A stretch of 64,000 nt of DNA from Gemmatimonadota bacterium (GCA_022710485.1 JAKLGU010000005.1:100661-164660); one strand, 5' to 3'; counted from the stretch's first letter, positions 35,559-44,658 are shown. Program-made: numbers and translations. Notes: generated by a model not told the origin, from the sequence alone.

Positions 35559-36238
35559 GGGGTGGCGGGGGTCGCCGGGGTCAGGGAGTCCACGAGCGCC
35601 TTGAGCGCGTCGGAGTTCGAGAGCCCGCCGTAGAGCCGGTCGCCGATGAGGAAGGTCGGCGTGCCGTTCACGCCGACGCGCACCCCTTCATCGTAGCTGG
35701 CCTGGATCCGCCCGGCGTACTTCGCCGACATCATGCACTCGTCGTAGACCTTGAGGTCGAGCCCGATCCGTTCCGCGTAGCCGCGAAAGGTGCCCGACGG
35801 CTCCGTCTCGCGCGCCCAGTTCGACTGCCCCTGGTAGATGCTGGCGTGCTGCTCCCAGTAGCGCCCCTGATCGTCGGCGCAGGCCGCCGAGTGGGCCGCG
35901 AGGCGCGAGAAGGCGTGACTGTTCAGCGGGAAGTCCCGATACCGCCAGCGGACCTTGCCGGTTTCCACGAGCTGCCGCACGATGTCCGGGAACTGCACCA
36001 TGTCGAACGTCTGGCAGCCGGGACACTGATAGTCAGCGTACTCGGTGATGACCACGGGGGCGTCCGGGTTGCCGAGGAAGTACCCCTGGAACCCCGCCGT
36101 GTCCGCCGCGGTCACCGTGACGTTGGCGGGGATGCTCGGCACGCCCCGGCGCACCTGCCAGAAGAGCAGGCCGCCGCCGGCGACCGCGACGACGAGCAGG
36201 ATGAGGTAAAAGCGGTTCAGCGAGGAAGTGCCGGCCAT
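35555..36238 (-). CDS. DsbA-like thioredoxin-fold disulfide oxidoreductase
   Basis: 227 residues. An N-terminal hydrophobic anchor (FYLILLVVAVAGGGLLFW) is followed by a periplasmic DsbA/thioredoxin-4 domain. Active site C72-P-G-C75 in EYADYQCPGCQTF; cis-proline loop in GVNGTPTFLIG. Short helical insertion with RDFPLNSHAFSRLAAHSAACA is typical of the DsbA group. It should oxidise cysteines of exported proteins, recycled by the overlapping VKOR gene. Confidence 0.93.
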   Translation of the reverse strand: MAGTSSLNRFYLILLVVAVAGGGLLFWQVRRGVPSIPANVTVTAADTAGFQGYFLGNPDAPVVITEYADYQCPGCQTFDMVQFPDIVRQLVETGKVRWRYRDFPLNSHAFSRLAAHSAACADDQGRYWEQHASIYQGQSNWARETEPSGTFRGYAERIGLDLKVYDECMMSAKYAGRIQASYDEGVRVGVNGTPTFLIGDRLYGGLSNSDALKALVDSLTPATPATP

Positions 36239-36357
36239 GGGCGATTGTCCTTATATGAGTCGCGCGGCGTCCGGGAAAGCCGATCCGTCGGGGCGGTCGG
36301 CGTCATCAACCGGATGGAATGTAATGGATTACGGGACTGCCGCTCGGGCCGAAACCT

Positions 36358-36386
36358 TTGCCAAACACCCCGCTCCCCTGTTATGT
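36358..36386 (+). promoter_or_regulatory. Candidate promoter for the 90-residue protein gene
   Basis: TTGCCA (36358-36363), 17-nt spacer, TTATGT (36381-36386), ending 57 bp before ATG 36443, in the 204-bp divergent gap from the DsbA-like gene. Confidence 0.5.
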
Positions 36387-36442
36387 TTCGGCACGCCCGG
36401 CGCTCAGGACTCCGGGGCCGCGATTCACCCAGAGGAAGGTGC

Positions 36443-36715
36443 ATGACCAAGAAAAAGCCCCAGCGGTCGGCGCCGCCCGCCTCGTTCGACCAGGCGCGCG
36501 ACGAACTCTTCAGCCACATCCTTCGGTGCGGCGTGATGGAAGCCGAGCTCGAACACCAGAAGGACTGGTTCGACGACACCATGCAGTACCTGACCGAGCG
36601 CTATCCCGACCTCGCGGAAGAGGATCGCGCCAACCTTCGCCTCCTCGGCGAGCGGTATTGTCGGCCGGTGGTGCAGCGCCAGACCGAAGCTGTCGGCAGC
36701 GGATCCGCCGAGTAG
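36443..36715 (+). CDS. Small hypothetical protein, acidic helical
   Basis: 90 residues, ATG 36443 with AGGAAGG 5 nt upstream. A basic, proline-rich start (MTKKKPQRSAPPASF) is followed by a helical, acidic body (DELFSHILRCGVMEAELEHQ, WFDDTMQYLTERYPDLAEED). No signal peptide or known motif. Good ribosome binding site, own promoter and own terminator (36721-36749) show it is a real, separately expressed gene. I do not recognise the family. Confidence 0.72.
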   Translation: MTKKKPQRSAPPASFDQARDELFSHILRCGVMEAELEHQKDWFDDTMQYLTERYPDLAEEDRANLRLLGERYCRPVVQRQTEAVGSGSAE

Positions 36716-36720
36716 TTCGC

Positions 36721-36749
36721 ACCGCCCCGGGACCTGCTCCCGGGGCGGT
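36721..36749 (+). terminator. Terminator-like hairpin after the 90-residue gene
   Basis: 11-bp stem ACCGCCCCGGG / CCCGGGGCGGT with a 7-nt loop, followed by CTTGCATT. Five bases after the stop codon. Confidence 0.75.
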
Positions 36750-36755
36750 CTTGCA

Positions 36756-37241
36756 TTACCTGCTCGCCCGCCACCCCGGCGGGAGCCTTCGCCATCGGTA
36801 CCCCGCGGCCAGTCGCGCACCGCCGCCGATCCCCGCCTCCACGAACCACCCTCCACGACCACCGGGCCGGCTCTCGATCCCGACGAGCAGGACGAGATAT
36901 CCGTCGGCCGCGCCGCTCGCGAACGCACCAGCCAGCCCGCCGCCGGCATAGAGACCGGGGCGCATGCTTCGCGGGTTGAGCAGGAAATGCCCCACCACCT
37001 CGGCCCGACCCACGCCGTCTCCGTCTCCCGTGACGCCCCCGCCTGCGTACAGCGCGAAGCGCGTGCGCAGGGAGGGGCGCACCGAGGCGGTGAGCCCGGC
37101 GGTGTAGACGGCGGGGTCCGCCGCCGTCACCACCGCCTCGAGCCCCGCTTCGCGGACGGTGCCGGCCTGGCCGGACAGCGGCGCGGCGAGGAGCCCGAGC
37201 CCGAGCGACGCCCGGGCGACCCTAGCCCAGGCGAAGGTCAT
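36756..37241 (-). CDS. Hypothetical secreted protein, small beta-barrel-like
   Basis: 161 residues. Signal peptide (MTFAWARVARASLGLGLLAAPLSGQA) and then alternating glycine-rich beta strands (TRFALYAGGGVTG, MRPGLYAGGGLAGAFASG, GYLVLLVGIESRPG, GWFVEAGIGGGARLAAGYRWRR). A small outer-membrane barrel is plausible, although the C-terminus is basic and not aromatic. It overlaps the OsmC gene end by 20 bp. Confidence 0.55.
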   Translation of the reverse strand: MTFAWARVARASLGLGLLAAPLSGQAGTVREAGLEAVVTAADPAVYTAGLTASVRPSLRTRFALYAGGGVTGDGDGVGRAEVVGHFLLNPRSMRPGLYAGGGLAGAFASGAADGYLVLLVGIESRPGGRGGWFVEAGIGGGARLAAGYRWRRLPPGWRASR

Positions 37242-37638
37242 AGCTCGTGGCGATGTCCGGCGCGAGGGAGTGGAGGACGGAGCAGTACTTCTCCATCGAG
37301 AGGTCGATGGCGCGGCGCGCCTTCGCCTCGTCCAGCCCCGTCCCCTTGATCGTCCAGGTGTAATGGATGGCGGTGTACCGCTTCGGATGCTCGGCCCGGC
37401 GCGTCCCGTCCATCCGCACCTCGAGAGACTCGAGGCCGACCTGCATCTTCTTCAGGATCGAGACGACGTCGGCGCCGGCGCAGCTGGCGGCGGCAAGGAG
37501 AAGCTGAAGCATCGGGCCGGGCGCGGTGGCGTTGTCGGCGTCGACCACCACCTGCGGCCCGCCCGGTTCACCGCCCTCGAAGCGCATGCCGTCGAGCCAG
37601 CGGAGCGTGGCGTGCTTGGTTTCCGGCGTGTCAGTCAT
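37222..37638 (-). CDS. OsmC/Ohr-family protein
   Basis: 138 residues. Two family cysteines in AAASCAGADVVSILKKM and MEKYCSVLHSLAPD, with the YTW strand between them (HYTWTIKGTGLDEAKARRAIDLS). These proteins reduce organic hydroperoxides using a Cys pair. YhfA-like subgroup is likely by length and sequence order. The start is 10 bp downstream of the phosphatidyltransferase gene end, so they are in one transcript. Confidence 0.85.
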   Translation of the reverse strand: MTDTPETKHATLRWLDGMRFEGGEPGGPQVVVDADNATAPGPMLQLLLAAASCAGADVVSILKKMQVGLESLEVRMDGTRRAEHPKRYTAIHYTWTIKGTGLDEAKARRAIDLSMEKYCSVLHSLAPDIATSYDLRLG

Positions 37639-37647
37639 TGCGGGGTC

Positions 37648-38142
37648 CTAGAGTGGTCGGGAGGCCTTCGGGGCCGCCCGGGTGTAGTCCCAGATCGCGT
37701 ACAGCGCGATGGCCGCGGTGGCGTGCGCGAGGGGATGAAGGTACGGCGAGTCGAGCACGAACGCGAAGAGCGTCGCCACTTGCATGACGGTGACCGCCTT
37801 GCCGCCCGCGCGGGCCGGGATGCTGCTCGCACGCCCGCGCACGCTGACGACCAGGAACGCGACGCTGGCCACGATGTCCCGGGCGAGCACCCCCAGGAGC
37901 TCCCACCAGGAGAGCGCGCCCGAGGCGAGCACCGTGCCGAACGCCACCACCATGAAGAGCTTGTCCGCCACCGGATCGATGAAGGGCCCGAAGCGCGAGC
38001 TCCCGAACCGGCGGGCCAGCCAGCCGTCCAGCAGGTCCGAGCCGGCGGCGAGGGTCAGCACCACGAGCCGCCAGTCTCCCCCGACCAGCGGAAAGGCGAC
38101 GGCCAGCGGGAGGCGAATCACCGTAAAGAAGTCGGCAAGCAT
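37648..38142 (-). CDS. CDP-alcohol phosphatidyltransferase family protein
   Basis: 164 residues from ATG 38142 (GGAG 7 nt upstream). An upstream GTG at 38196 with GGAGGT nearby is an alternative giving 182. The CDP-OH-P signature is complete: SDLLDGWLARRFGSSRFGPFIDPVADK (about residues 36-62), with the D-G-x2-A-R-x8-G-x3-D-x3-D spacing. Five or six hydrophobic helices. Likely makes phosphatidylglycerol phosphate (PgsA-type) or a related lipid head group from CDP-diacylglycerol in the inner membrane. The head group is not determined by sequence. Confidence 0.85.
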   Translation of the reverse strand: MLADFFTVIRLPLAVAFPLVGGDWRLVVLTLAAGSDLLDGWLARRFGSSRFGPFIDPVADKLFMVVAFGTVLASGALSWWELLGVLARDIVASVAFLVVSVRGRASSIPARAGGKAVTVMQVATLFAFVLDSPYLHPLAHATAAIALYAIWDYTRAAPKASRPL

Positions 38143-38224
38143 GAACCGGCTCCGGCGATCTTGCTCGCCCGGTACGTCGGACCTAGGTTCGGTCACCACA
38201 CCTCCACTGAGCCACGAGGCGCCC

Positions 38225-38683
38225 ATGCATGAGCCGCTGCTGCGACAGGTCGCCCTTTTCGCCACGCTGGACGACGGCGAGCTCGCCCGCATCGCCGAGA
38301 TCTGCAGGGAGCAGAGCTACCACCCCGGCCAGACGATCTTCAAGGAGGGAGAGCCGGGCAACCGGCTCTTCCTCATCCTCGAGGGGGACGTCCGCATCAG
38401 CCGGGAGATCCCCGGCAGCGGCGAGGAGGCGCTCGCCGTCCTGAAGCCCGGCGCCTGCTTCGGCGAAATGGCGGTGTTCGACCGCTCGGAGCGCTCCACC
38501 GACGCCATCAGCAACGGCGGGTGCCGCCTGCTCACCATCAGCCGCGCCGACCTCGAGATCGTGCTCGACCTCGACCCCGAGATGGCCGGCAAGGTGCTCC
38601 GCGCCATGGTCCGGCTCCTCTCCATCCGGCTCCGCGCCACCAACGACAACCTCCGCTCCATCCTGGCGATGTCGATGTTCTAG
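38225..38683 (+). CDS. Cyclic nucleotide-binding domain protein, no HTH
   Basis: 152 residues from ATG 38225 with GAGG 6 nt upstream. A single cNMP-binding beta roll: LRQVALFATLDDGELARIAEI, GQTIFKEGEPGNRLFLILEGDVRIS, and the phosphate cassette-like region PGACFGEMAVFDRSERSTDAISNGGC. Helical C-terminus has no helix-turn-helix, so it cannot itself be a CRP-like DNA-binder. Its stop overlaps the M16 gene end by 4 bp on the opposite strand. Confidence 0.85.
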   Translation: MHEPLLRQVALFATLDDGELARIAEICREQSYHPGQTIFKEGEPGNRLFLILEGDVRISREIPGSGEEALAVLKPGACFGEMAVFDRSERSTDAISNGGCRLLTISRADLEIVLDLDPEMAGKVLRAMVRLLSIRLRATNDNLRSILAMSMF

Positions 38684-41298
38684 CGGCCCCCGCCGCTCCC
38701 CCGCACCACCCCTTCGGCCCGGCGTTCAGGCCGGAGCGACGCACGCGCCACGCGCCAGACCTCCTCCGCCGTCACCCGTCGGTACGGCGCGGCCGGATCC
38801 TCGAGCTCCTCGAGTCCCCGGCCGATCAACCATGCCTCCACGATCTCCGACAGCACATGGCCGGCGCTCTGCCGCTGCACCTCCGCCTGCCCCGCCAGGT
38901 ACCCGACCGCGCCGCGGAGCTCGTCCGGCGTCACCGGTTCGTTCGCGAACCGCGCCAGCTCGGCCAGCATCGCCTCGCGCGCCTCCTCCTCGCGCTCGGG
39001 CGAGGTCGCGATGTACGTCCCGAGCGCTCCCGCGCGGAGCCGCGGCCAGGCGAACGCGAGCACGGTGTAGGCGAGCGAGCGCTGCTCGCGCAGCGCGTCG
39101 AAGAGCCGGCCGCCAAGTCCGCTCGCCACCGCCGCCCAGACCTCCGCGGCGTGATGGAGCGGATCTCGCCGGCCCGGCCCCGGAAACAGCATGGCGAACG
39201 CCGACTGCGCCTTTCCCAGTTCGGCCACCCGCATGACGGGTGCGGCGCCCGGCGTCCACTCCACCGCGGTGGCGGCGTCTCGTGGAGAGCTTCGCCAGTC
39301 CCGGAAGACGGCGGCCAGCTGGTCGGCGGCGCGGTCCGGGTCCAGGTCACCGACGGCCACCACGGTGAGCCGGTGCCCCCTGACAGCATCCCGGTGCCAC
39401 GCCGCGACCCTCGTCGCCGTGAGCGCGCCCAGCGTCTCCTCGAGCCCGCCCGCGGGGAGACCGTAGGACGTGTCGCCGAACGCGCAGCGAAAGGCCAGCT
39501 GAAACGGGTAACGGAAGGTGTCGTCCGGCACCTGCCGCGCCTCTTCCATCATGAGGTCCCGCTCGCGCGTCACCTCCTCCTCGAGGAGCCTCGGCTCGTC
39601 CATGGCCAGCCGGAGCAGCGCGGCGGCGGGCGCCAGGCGCTCCGACATGACGGTGGCGCCCATGCCAAGCCAGTCGGTGGCGGTGGAGGCGCCGAGGCTC
39701 CCGCCCAATCGCTCGAAGGCGAGGGCGAGTTGCTCAGCATCGTACTGACCCGCGCCGCGAATGGCGCTCCGGAGGGCGAGCGACCCCAGCCCCGCCTCCG
39801 TGGGGAACTCGAGGCCCGCGCGCGAGGCATAGACCCCGAGGCTCACGGCCGGGACGCCGGTCTTCCGCCGGACGAGGAGATCCACGCCGTCGAGTGCCAC
39901 GTGCAGCACGCCGGCGCGGCGCTCTCCTGCCGGTCGGCCGTTGACTGCGCGGATCACCGGCGCGGGTTCGGCGGCCGGAGATCGGCGCATCGGCGCCACC
40001 CCGCCGAATGCCGCCGCGAGCGACGCGGCGTCGAGGTCGGCGCCGCGCCCGTCCGGGAGGTACGCCACCGCACCGACGGCGTCCGGAAGGAGGTACCGCT
40101 TTGCCACGCGCTGCACGTCGGCGGCCGTGACCGCGGCAAGCTGCGCGAATTCCTCGTCGAGCAACGCCACGTCCCGGAGCGCCTCGGCGGACGCGAGCGC
40201 GCTCGCGCGGCCGTCCATCGTCTCGAGCCGCCGGCCCCAGCGGGTCAGGAGGAGCGCCCGGGCCCGCTCGATGTCCGCAGGCGCGGGTCCCTCGCTGCGC
40301 AGGGCGAGCACCGCCTTCGCGATCTCCCCGAGCGCGGCCGGCAGCCTGTCGGGCTCGAGTTCCGCGCCGACGCTGAACACACCGACCTCCGTCGGTGCGT
40401 AGTGGTGCGCGGAGACGCTGGTGGCGAGCCCGGTGGCGCGCACGCCGCGATAGAGCCACGACCCCCGCCCGCTCCCGAGCACCGCGGCCGCCAGGTCGAG
40501 CGCGGCGGCGTCCGGATGCAGCGGCGGTACGGTACGCCAGCCGAGGGCGAGCTCGGCGAGCGCGATCGGGCCGCGCAGGGTCCGCGCCCGGACGTCGCGC
40601 CGGGGCGGCTCCTCCGGCGAGCGATCCGTCGCCGCGGGGCGGGCGGGCCAGGTCGCGTACCGCGCGCGCGCGGCGCGGAGCGCCTCCGCCGGGTCCACGT
40701 CGCCCACGATGGCCACGATGGTCCGGTCCGGCACGTACCGCGACTCGTAGTATCCCGCCACGTCCTCTCGCGTGAACCCGGCGAGCGCCGATTCCGTCCC
40801 GATCCTCCAGCGGCGAATCCGGTGGCGGTCGAAGAGCACTTCGTGCAGCGTCTCGTGCGCCAGCGCCCCCGGCGAGTCGAGCTTCCGCTTCGCCTCCTGG
40901 ATGATCACCTGGAGTTCGCGGGCCAGTTCGTCCCGGTCGAGGTTGGCGTGCTGGAGCGCGTCGGCCTGGATGTCGAGCGCGGTCTCCAGCTGGTCGGCGG
41001 GGAGGGTCACGTAATAGGTGGTGTAGTCGTAGGCGGTGCCGGCGTTCAGGTACCCGCCCGCGGCCTTGGTCTGCCGCGCCACCTCGCCGACGCCGCGCGT
41101 CGGGGTGCCCTTGAAGAACATGTGCTCGAGGACGTGGCTGATCCCGCCCCATCGGTCGGGTTCGTCGAAAAAGCCCGCCTTGACGTGGGTCACGACGGCG
41201 ACGGCCGGTGCGGAGGGCTCGCGCTGCACGAGGAGGGTCAGGCCGTTCGGCAGGACTTCGCGGACGACGCCCGCGGTCCAGGATCGCTGCGTAGGCAT
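38680..41298 (-). CDS. M16-family zinc peptidase, two fused M16 units
   Basis: 872 residues from ATG 41298 (upstream GTG 41331 possible; neither has a strong ribosome binding site). The first half carries the inverted zinc motif HVLEHMFFKG (H55-x2-E58-H59) and the downstream acidic helix ELARELQVIIQEAKRKLDSP. The second half keeps the fold (LGSLALRSAIRGAGQYDAEQL, LPAGGLEETLGALT) without HxxEH, as in pitrilysin/PqqL-type peptidases where one half is inactive. Probable role: degradation of peptides. No signal peptide is evident, so cytoplasmic or misjudged start. Confidence 0.87.
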   Translation of the reverse strand: MPTQRSWTAGVVREVLPNGLTLLVQREPSAPAVAVVTHVKAGFFDEPDRWGGISHVLEHMFFKGTPTRGVGEVARQTKAAGGYLNAGTAYDYTTYYVTLPADQLETALDIQADALQHANLDRDELARELQVIIQEAKRKLDSPGALAHETLHEVLFDRHRIRRWRIGTESALAGFTREDVAGYYESRYVPDRTIVAIVGDVDPAEALRAARARYATWPARPAATDRSPEEPPRRDVRARTLRGPIALAELALGWRTVPPLHPDAAALDLAAAVLGSGRGSWLYRGVRATGLATSVSAHHYAPTEVGVFSVGAELEPDRLPAALGEIAKAVLALRSEGPAPADIERARALLLTRWGRRLETMDGRASALASAEALRDVALLDEEFAQLAAVTAADVQRVAKRYLLPDAVGAVAYLPDGRGADLDAASLAAAFGGVAPMRRSPAAEPAPVIRAVNGRPAGERRAGVLHVALDGVDLLVRRKTGVPAVSLGVYASRAGLEFPTEAGLGSLALRSAIRGAGQYDAEQLALAFERLGGSLGASTATDWLGMGATVMSERLAPAAALLRLAMDEPRLLEEEVTRERDLMMEEARQVPDDTFRYPFQLAFRCAFGDTSYGLPAGGLEETLGALTATRVAAWHRDAVRGHRLTVVAVGDLDPDRAADQLAAVFRDWRSSPRDAATAVEWTPGAAPVMRVAELGKAQSAFAMLFPGPGRRDPLHHAAEVWAAVASGLGGRLFDALREQRSLAYTVLAFAWPRLRAGALGTYIATSPEREEEAREAMLAELARFANEPVTPDELRGAVGYLAGQAEVQRQSAGHVLSEIVEAWLIGRGLEELEDPAAPYRRVTAEEVWRVARASLRPERRAEGVVRGSGGGR

Positions 41299-41368
41299 GT
41301 CGAAAGGTATTCGAACAGGTGCGGGATGCACGCCGGGGCCCGCTCGGGCCCCGGGGTTCGGCCGTGTC

Positions 41369-41392
41369 AGGGGCGCGCGGCCGCGCGCCCCT
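41369..41392. repeat. Perfect 24-bp palindrome at the TPR gene stop codon (copy A)
   Basis: Arms AGGGGCGC and GCGCCCCT around a G-CGG/CCG-C centre. It is identical to copy B (48172-48195) except for one compensated base pair (G-C here, A-T there). The TAG stop of the minus-strand TPR gene lies on its edge. A different palindrome, CCGGGGCCCG / CGGGCCCCGG, lies 18 bp away at 41332-41353. The pair may terminate transcription. Confidence 0.85.
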
Positions 41393-42509
41393 ACTGGATG
41401 ATGCGGAGGACGCCCGCTTCGGAGCTGCCGCGAATGAAGGCCTCGGCATCGGTGACCGGGATGACGATCCCGGTCTCGGCCTGGCCGCGGCGGGCCAGGC
41501 TCGCCATGAACTCGACCAGCGACGCCCCGGAGCCCTCGTGGTCGGCGGCCTTCATCTGGAGGAGGATCTCCTCCCAGGTGCCGTTGAAGAGGTGCCCCGA
41601 CAGCGTGGCCACGAGGTGCGACTCGCCTACGTTGGGGCGCTTCTGCATCGCCTGCAGTTCGGTGAGCAGCGTCCCGAACAACTCGAGCTGGTTCGGGTCC
41701 CGGAGCGAGCCGTCGGGAAGGAGCGCCTCCATTTCCGCGAGCAGCATGTCGATCGAGTCGGGCTCGGCGGCCACCTCGCCGAGGCGGGCGAGCCAGGGCG
41801 CGAGTTCGGGATCGTCGTCGGGGAGCCGGAAGAGAGACTTCTTCAGCTCGATGTACCGCCAGAGGGCGAGTTCGTCGAAGTGCTCCTCGGGCTGGGTCCG
41901 CTCGAGGTGGTGCAGTGAGGCCTCGGACTCGCCGCGGTCATACAGGAGATTGGCGAGGTAGATGCGCGCCTCGGCGTACGTCGGGTCGATTTCGAGGGCG
42001 CGGCGCAGCCAGTAGAGCGCGCCGCTCTCGTTGCCGAGCCGGTGCGAGGCGTAGCCGACGCAGGCCGCGGCTTCGGGGGAGTCGGGATGCGCGGAGACGG
42101 CGAACTCGAAGAAGCGGTGCGCCTGCGCGAGCAGCCCCTCGCGGAAGAGGGCGCGGCCGAGCTGGAGCATGAGCTCGTGATCTTCGCGGAAGCCGAGCGC
42201 CACGACGCGCTCGAAGGCGGCCAGCGCGCCGCCGCGGTCGCCGATCTTGAGGAGGGTCTCGCCGAGCCCGGCGAGGGCGTCTTCGTGGTCGGGATCCCGC
42301 GCGATGGCGCGATCGAAACTGCGGCGCGCCCAGGCGTACTCCTCGCGCGCGAGGTAGGCGTATGCCATGCCGACATGGAGTTCCACCGCGTGCGGATAGA
42401 GCGTCACCCCGACGCGGAGCAGGTCCAGCGCTTCGTCGTACCGGCCTTCGTTGTAGAGGGAATGGGCGTTCTCGTCGTATTCGTCGGAGCTGAGAAAGCT
42501 TTCCGACAT
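41391..42509 (-). CDS. Tetratricopeptide-repeat protein
   Basis: 372 residues from ATG 42509 (GGAGG upstream); the longer frame to 42626 is antisense leader. No signal peptide. At least six TPR units cover residues ~10-240 (ENAHSLYNEGRYDEALDLLR, VGMAYAYLAREEYAWARRSFDRAIARDPDHEDALAGLGETLLKIGDRGGALAAFERV, ALYWLRRALEIDPTYAEARIYLANLLYDRGE). The remaining C-terminal part is acidic and helical, unknown. A scaffold for protein contacts in the cytoplasm. The stop codon is provided by palindrome copy A. Divergent from the TetR gene. Confidence 0.85.
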   Translation of the reverse strand: MSESFLSSDEYDENAHSLYNEGRYDEALDLLRVGVTLYPHAVELHVGMAYAYLAREEYAWARRSFDRAIARDPDHEDALAGLGETLLKIGDRGGALAAFERVVALGFREDHELMLQLGRALFREGLLAQAHRFFEFAVSAHPDSPEAAACVGYASHRLGNESGALYWLRRALEIDPTYAEARIYLANLLYDRGESEASLHHLERTQPEEHFDELALWRYIELKKSLFRLPDDDPELAPWLARLGEVAAEPDSIDMLLAEMEALLPDGSLRDPNQLELFGTLLTELQAMQKRPNVGESHLVATLSGHLFNGTWEEILLQMKAADHEGSGASLVEFMASLARRGQAETGIVIPVTDAEAFIRGSSEAGVLRIIQ

Positions 42510-42619
42510 CGGCGGAGCCTCCAGAGGCAGGTTGCACCAAATTAGGACAGGAGGGGGGTCCCACGCAAGAGAAGCGATGACAGCGAGTTGCGCGGCGATC
42601 CGGCCCCGTGGGGCCGGGG

Positions 42620-42661
42620 TTGACACCGACGCGGCCAGGAATATGTTACTGACCGGTCAGT
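42620..42661 (+). promoter_or_regulatory. TetR-regulated promoter with embedded palindromic operator
   Basis: TTGACA (42620-42625), 16-nt spacer, TATGTT (42642-42647), immediately followed by the 14-bp palindrome ACTGACCGGTCAGT (42648-42661). This TGACCGGTCA core is the usual operator half-site design of TetR/AcrR efflux regulators. It covers the start point, so the TetR protein encoded 25 bp downstream should repress its own operon. Confidence 0.82.
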
Positions 42662-42685
42662 TACTAATTCGAGGCCCTGAACGCC

Positions 42686-43348
42686 ATGCCACAGACCCGA
42701 CGCCGCCCCCCGCGCCCCCGGTGGAAACGCCGCCCCGAGGCGCGACACGAAGAGATCATCGCGGCGGCCGCCGAGGCCTTCGCGACGACCGGATTCGCGC
42801 GGACGAAGCTCGACGACGTCGCGCGCCGCGCCAAGGTGAGCAAGGGGACGCTCTACCGCTATTTCGACTCGAAGGACGCGCTCTTCCGCGACATGGTACG
42901 TGCCAACGTGGTGACGGTCCTCGCCGCGGGGGAGGAGTTCATCCGGACCTACGAGGGTTCCTCGCGCGACCTGCTCGCCCAGCTCATCCGCCGCATGTGG
43001 GACACCATGCGCGACCCGGGCATGGCGGGGATCGCGCGGCTGGTCCACTCCGAGCTCCACGAGTTCCCCGAACTGGCCCGCTTCTACTTCGCCGAGGTCA
43101 TCCTGCGCGCACGGCGCATGATCACGTCGGTGCTCGACCGCGGCGTCGCCAGCGGGGAATTCCGGCGCGACCTGCACCCGTTCGCGGCGCGGGGACTGCC
43201 GCACCTGATGGTCTTCTCGGCCCAGGCCCAGTGCTTCTTCGCCACCATGGATCCCGAGCGCCTGGCCGACGACCAGGTGCTCGACGGGATCCTCGATCTC
43301 TTCCTCCACGGCGTCGAGGCCCGGCCACCGGCCGGCCCGGCGGTCTGA
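42686..43348 (+). CDS. TetR/AcrR-family transcriptional regulator
   Basis: 220 residues. N-terminal helix-turn-helix RHEEIIAAAAEAFATTGFARTKLDDVARRAKVSKGTLYRYFDSKDALFRDMV (~20-70) is typical. The C-terminal ligand domain (~75-200) is variable, with helix GASRDL-type EGSSRDLLAQLIRRMWDTMRD. An arginine/proline-rich leader precedes the HTH. Autoregulation through the operator at 42648-42661 is expected, with release by an exported compound. The TolC gene starts 2 bp after its stop. Confidence 0.93.
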   Translation: MPQTRRRPPRPRWKRRPEARHEEIIAAAAEAFATTGFARTKLDDVARRAKVSKGTLYRYFDSKDALFRDMVRANVVTVLAAGEEFIRTYEGSSRDLLAQLIRRMWDTMRDPGMAGIARLVHSELHEFPELARFYFAEVILRARRMITSVLDRGVASGEFRRDLHPFAARGLPHLMVFSAQAQCFFATMDPERLADDQVLDGILDLFLHGVEARPPAGPAV

Positions 43349-43350
43349 CC

Positions 43351-44658
43351 ATGCGCAACGCCGTCCGTCTCGTCCTCTGCTCCATGCTGACCGCGGTCGC
43401 CGTGGCGCCGCTCTCCGCGCAGGTGCCAGCCGAGCTGTCCCTGCTCGGCGCCGTGCAGCTCGGGCGGCAGCAGGCGGTGTCGGCCACCCTGGCCAATCTC
43501 AATGCCCAGGTGGCCGAAAACAGGATCGGCCTCAGGCGCGCCGACCTCCTGCCGCAGATTTCCGTGGCTGGGACCGTCACCCCGCAAACGGTCAACCTGG
43601 AGCAGTTCGGCTTTCCCGGCGCCGTGGGCGTCACCCCGCCGTTCACGCTCTACGCCCTGCAGGGCCGCGCCAGCCAGGTGATCTTCGACGCCAGCCTGAT
43701 CGAGCGACTCAAGGCGGCATCCGATTCGGCCAAGGTGGCCGGCCTCGACGCCCAGCACATCGGCAGCCTGGCCGGCGCGGCGGCCGGGCTGGCGTATCTC
43801 CGGGTGCTCGCCGCCGCCGAGATCGTGACGGCGCGCGAGGCCGACAGCGCCATCGCCGCCACGCTCCTGGCCCAGGCCCGGCAGTTCCAGGCCGCCGGCG
43901 TCACGCCGGCCATCGACCTGACGCGCAACGAGGTGAACGCGCGCGCCGTGCAGTCCGAACTGCTCTCCGCCCGCAACGAACTCGGCCGCGCCCGTCTCGA
44001 CCTGCTCCGCATCCTCAACCTCCCGCTCGACGCGCCGCTCCGGCTGACCGACAGCCTCCGCACCGGCCCGGTGGACGTCCCGCTCGCGCCGGACTCCGCG
44101 GTGTCCTTCGCATTGGGGCACCGGCCCGACGTGACCGCGGAAGCGGGGCGGACCGAGGTGGCCCGCCGGAACCTGCGTGCCGTCACGAACGAGTACTACC
44201 CGACGCTCGGCTTCCAGGGGCAGTGGACCCACTCCGGACAGGAAGTGGATCGGATGCTCGGCAGTTACAGCCTGATGTTCGGCGTCCAGCTCCCCGTGTT
44301 CGACGGCTTCCGCCGCCAGCGCCGCGCCTCGGAGCAGGAGCTCCGGCTTGAGGCGCAGGAACTTCACCAGCGCGACCTGTCGCGCCAGGCCGAGCAGGAG
44401 GTGCGCCGCTCGCTCCTCGACCTGGGCACCGCCGAGAGCGCCGTCGCGCTCGCGACCGACCGGCTGGCGCTCGCCACACTGGAACTCAAGCAGGCAACCG
44501 AGCGCTTCGACGCCGGCGTCGCCGGCAGCGTGGAGACCACGCAGGCGCAGGCGGTGGTGGTGGCTGCGCGGAACGCCCTGATCCAGGCCCGCGCCGGCTA
44601 CGCCGTGGCGCGCATCACGCTGTACCAGTCTCTCGGTGTCCTCGACCAACTCCAGTAA
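43351..44658 (+). CDS. TolC-family outer-membrane efflux protein
   Basis: 435 residues from ATG 43351. Signal peptide ending in APLSAQ, then two outer-membrane-efflux repeats. Long coiled-coil helices are visible (LAQARQFQAAGVTPAIDLTRNEVNARAVQSELLSARNELGRARLDLLRIL at about 155-205 and ELKQATERFDAGVAGSVETTQAQAVVVAARNALIQARAGYAVARITLYQSLG near the C-terminus). Forms the outer-membrane channel for the adjacent EmrA/EmrB-type pump. Part of the TetR-controlled operon. Confidence 0.92.
   Translation: MRNAVRLVLCSMLTAVAVAPLSAQVPAELSLLGAVQLGRQQAVSATLANLNAQVAENRIGLRRADLLPQISVAGTVTPQTVNLEQFGFPGAVGVTPPFTLYALQGRASQVIFDASLIERLKAASDSAKVAGLDAQHIGSLAGAAAGLAYLRVLAAAEIVTAREADSAIAATLLAQARQFQAAGVTPAIDLTRNEVNARAVQSELLSARNELGRARLDLLRILNLPLDAPLRLTDSLRTGPVDVPLAPDSAVSFALGHRPDVTAEAGRTEVARRNLRAVTNEYYPTLGFQGQWTHSGQEVDRMLGSYSLMFGVQLPVFDGFRRQRRASEQELRLEAQELHQRDLSRQAEQEVRRSLLDLGTAESAVALATDRLALATLELKQATERFDAGVAGSVETTQAQAVVVAARNALIQARAGYAVARITLYQSLGVLDQLQ

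Noticed and set aside
38225..38683. CRP-type transcription factor that might bind the dyad at 19250-19265
   Set aside because: The protein has only the cyclic-nucleotide domain and no helix-turn-helix.
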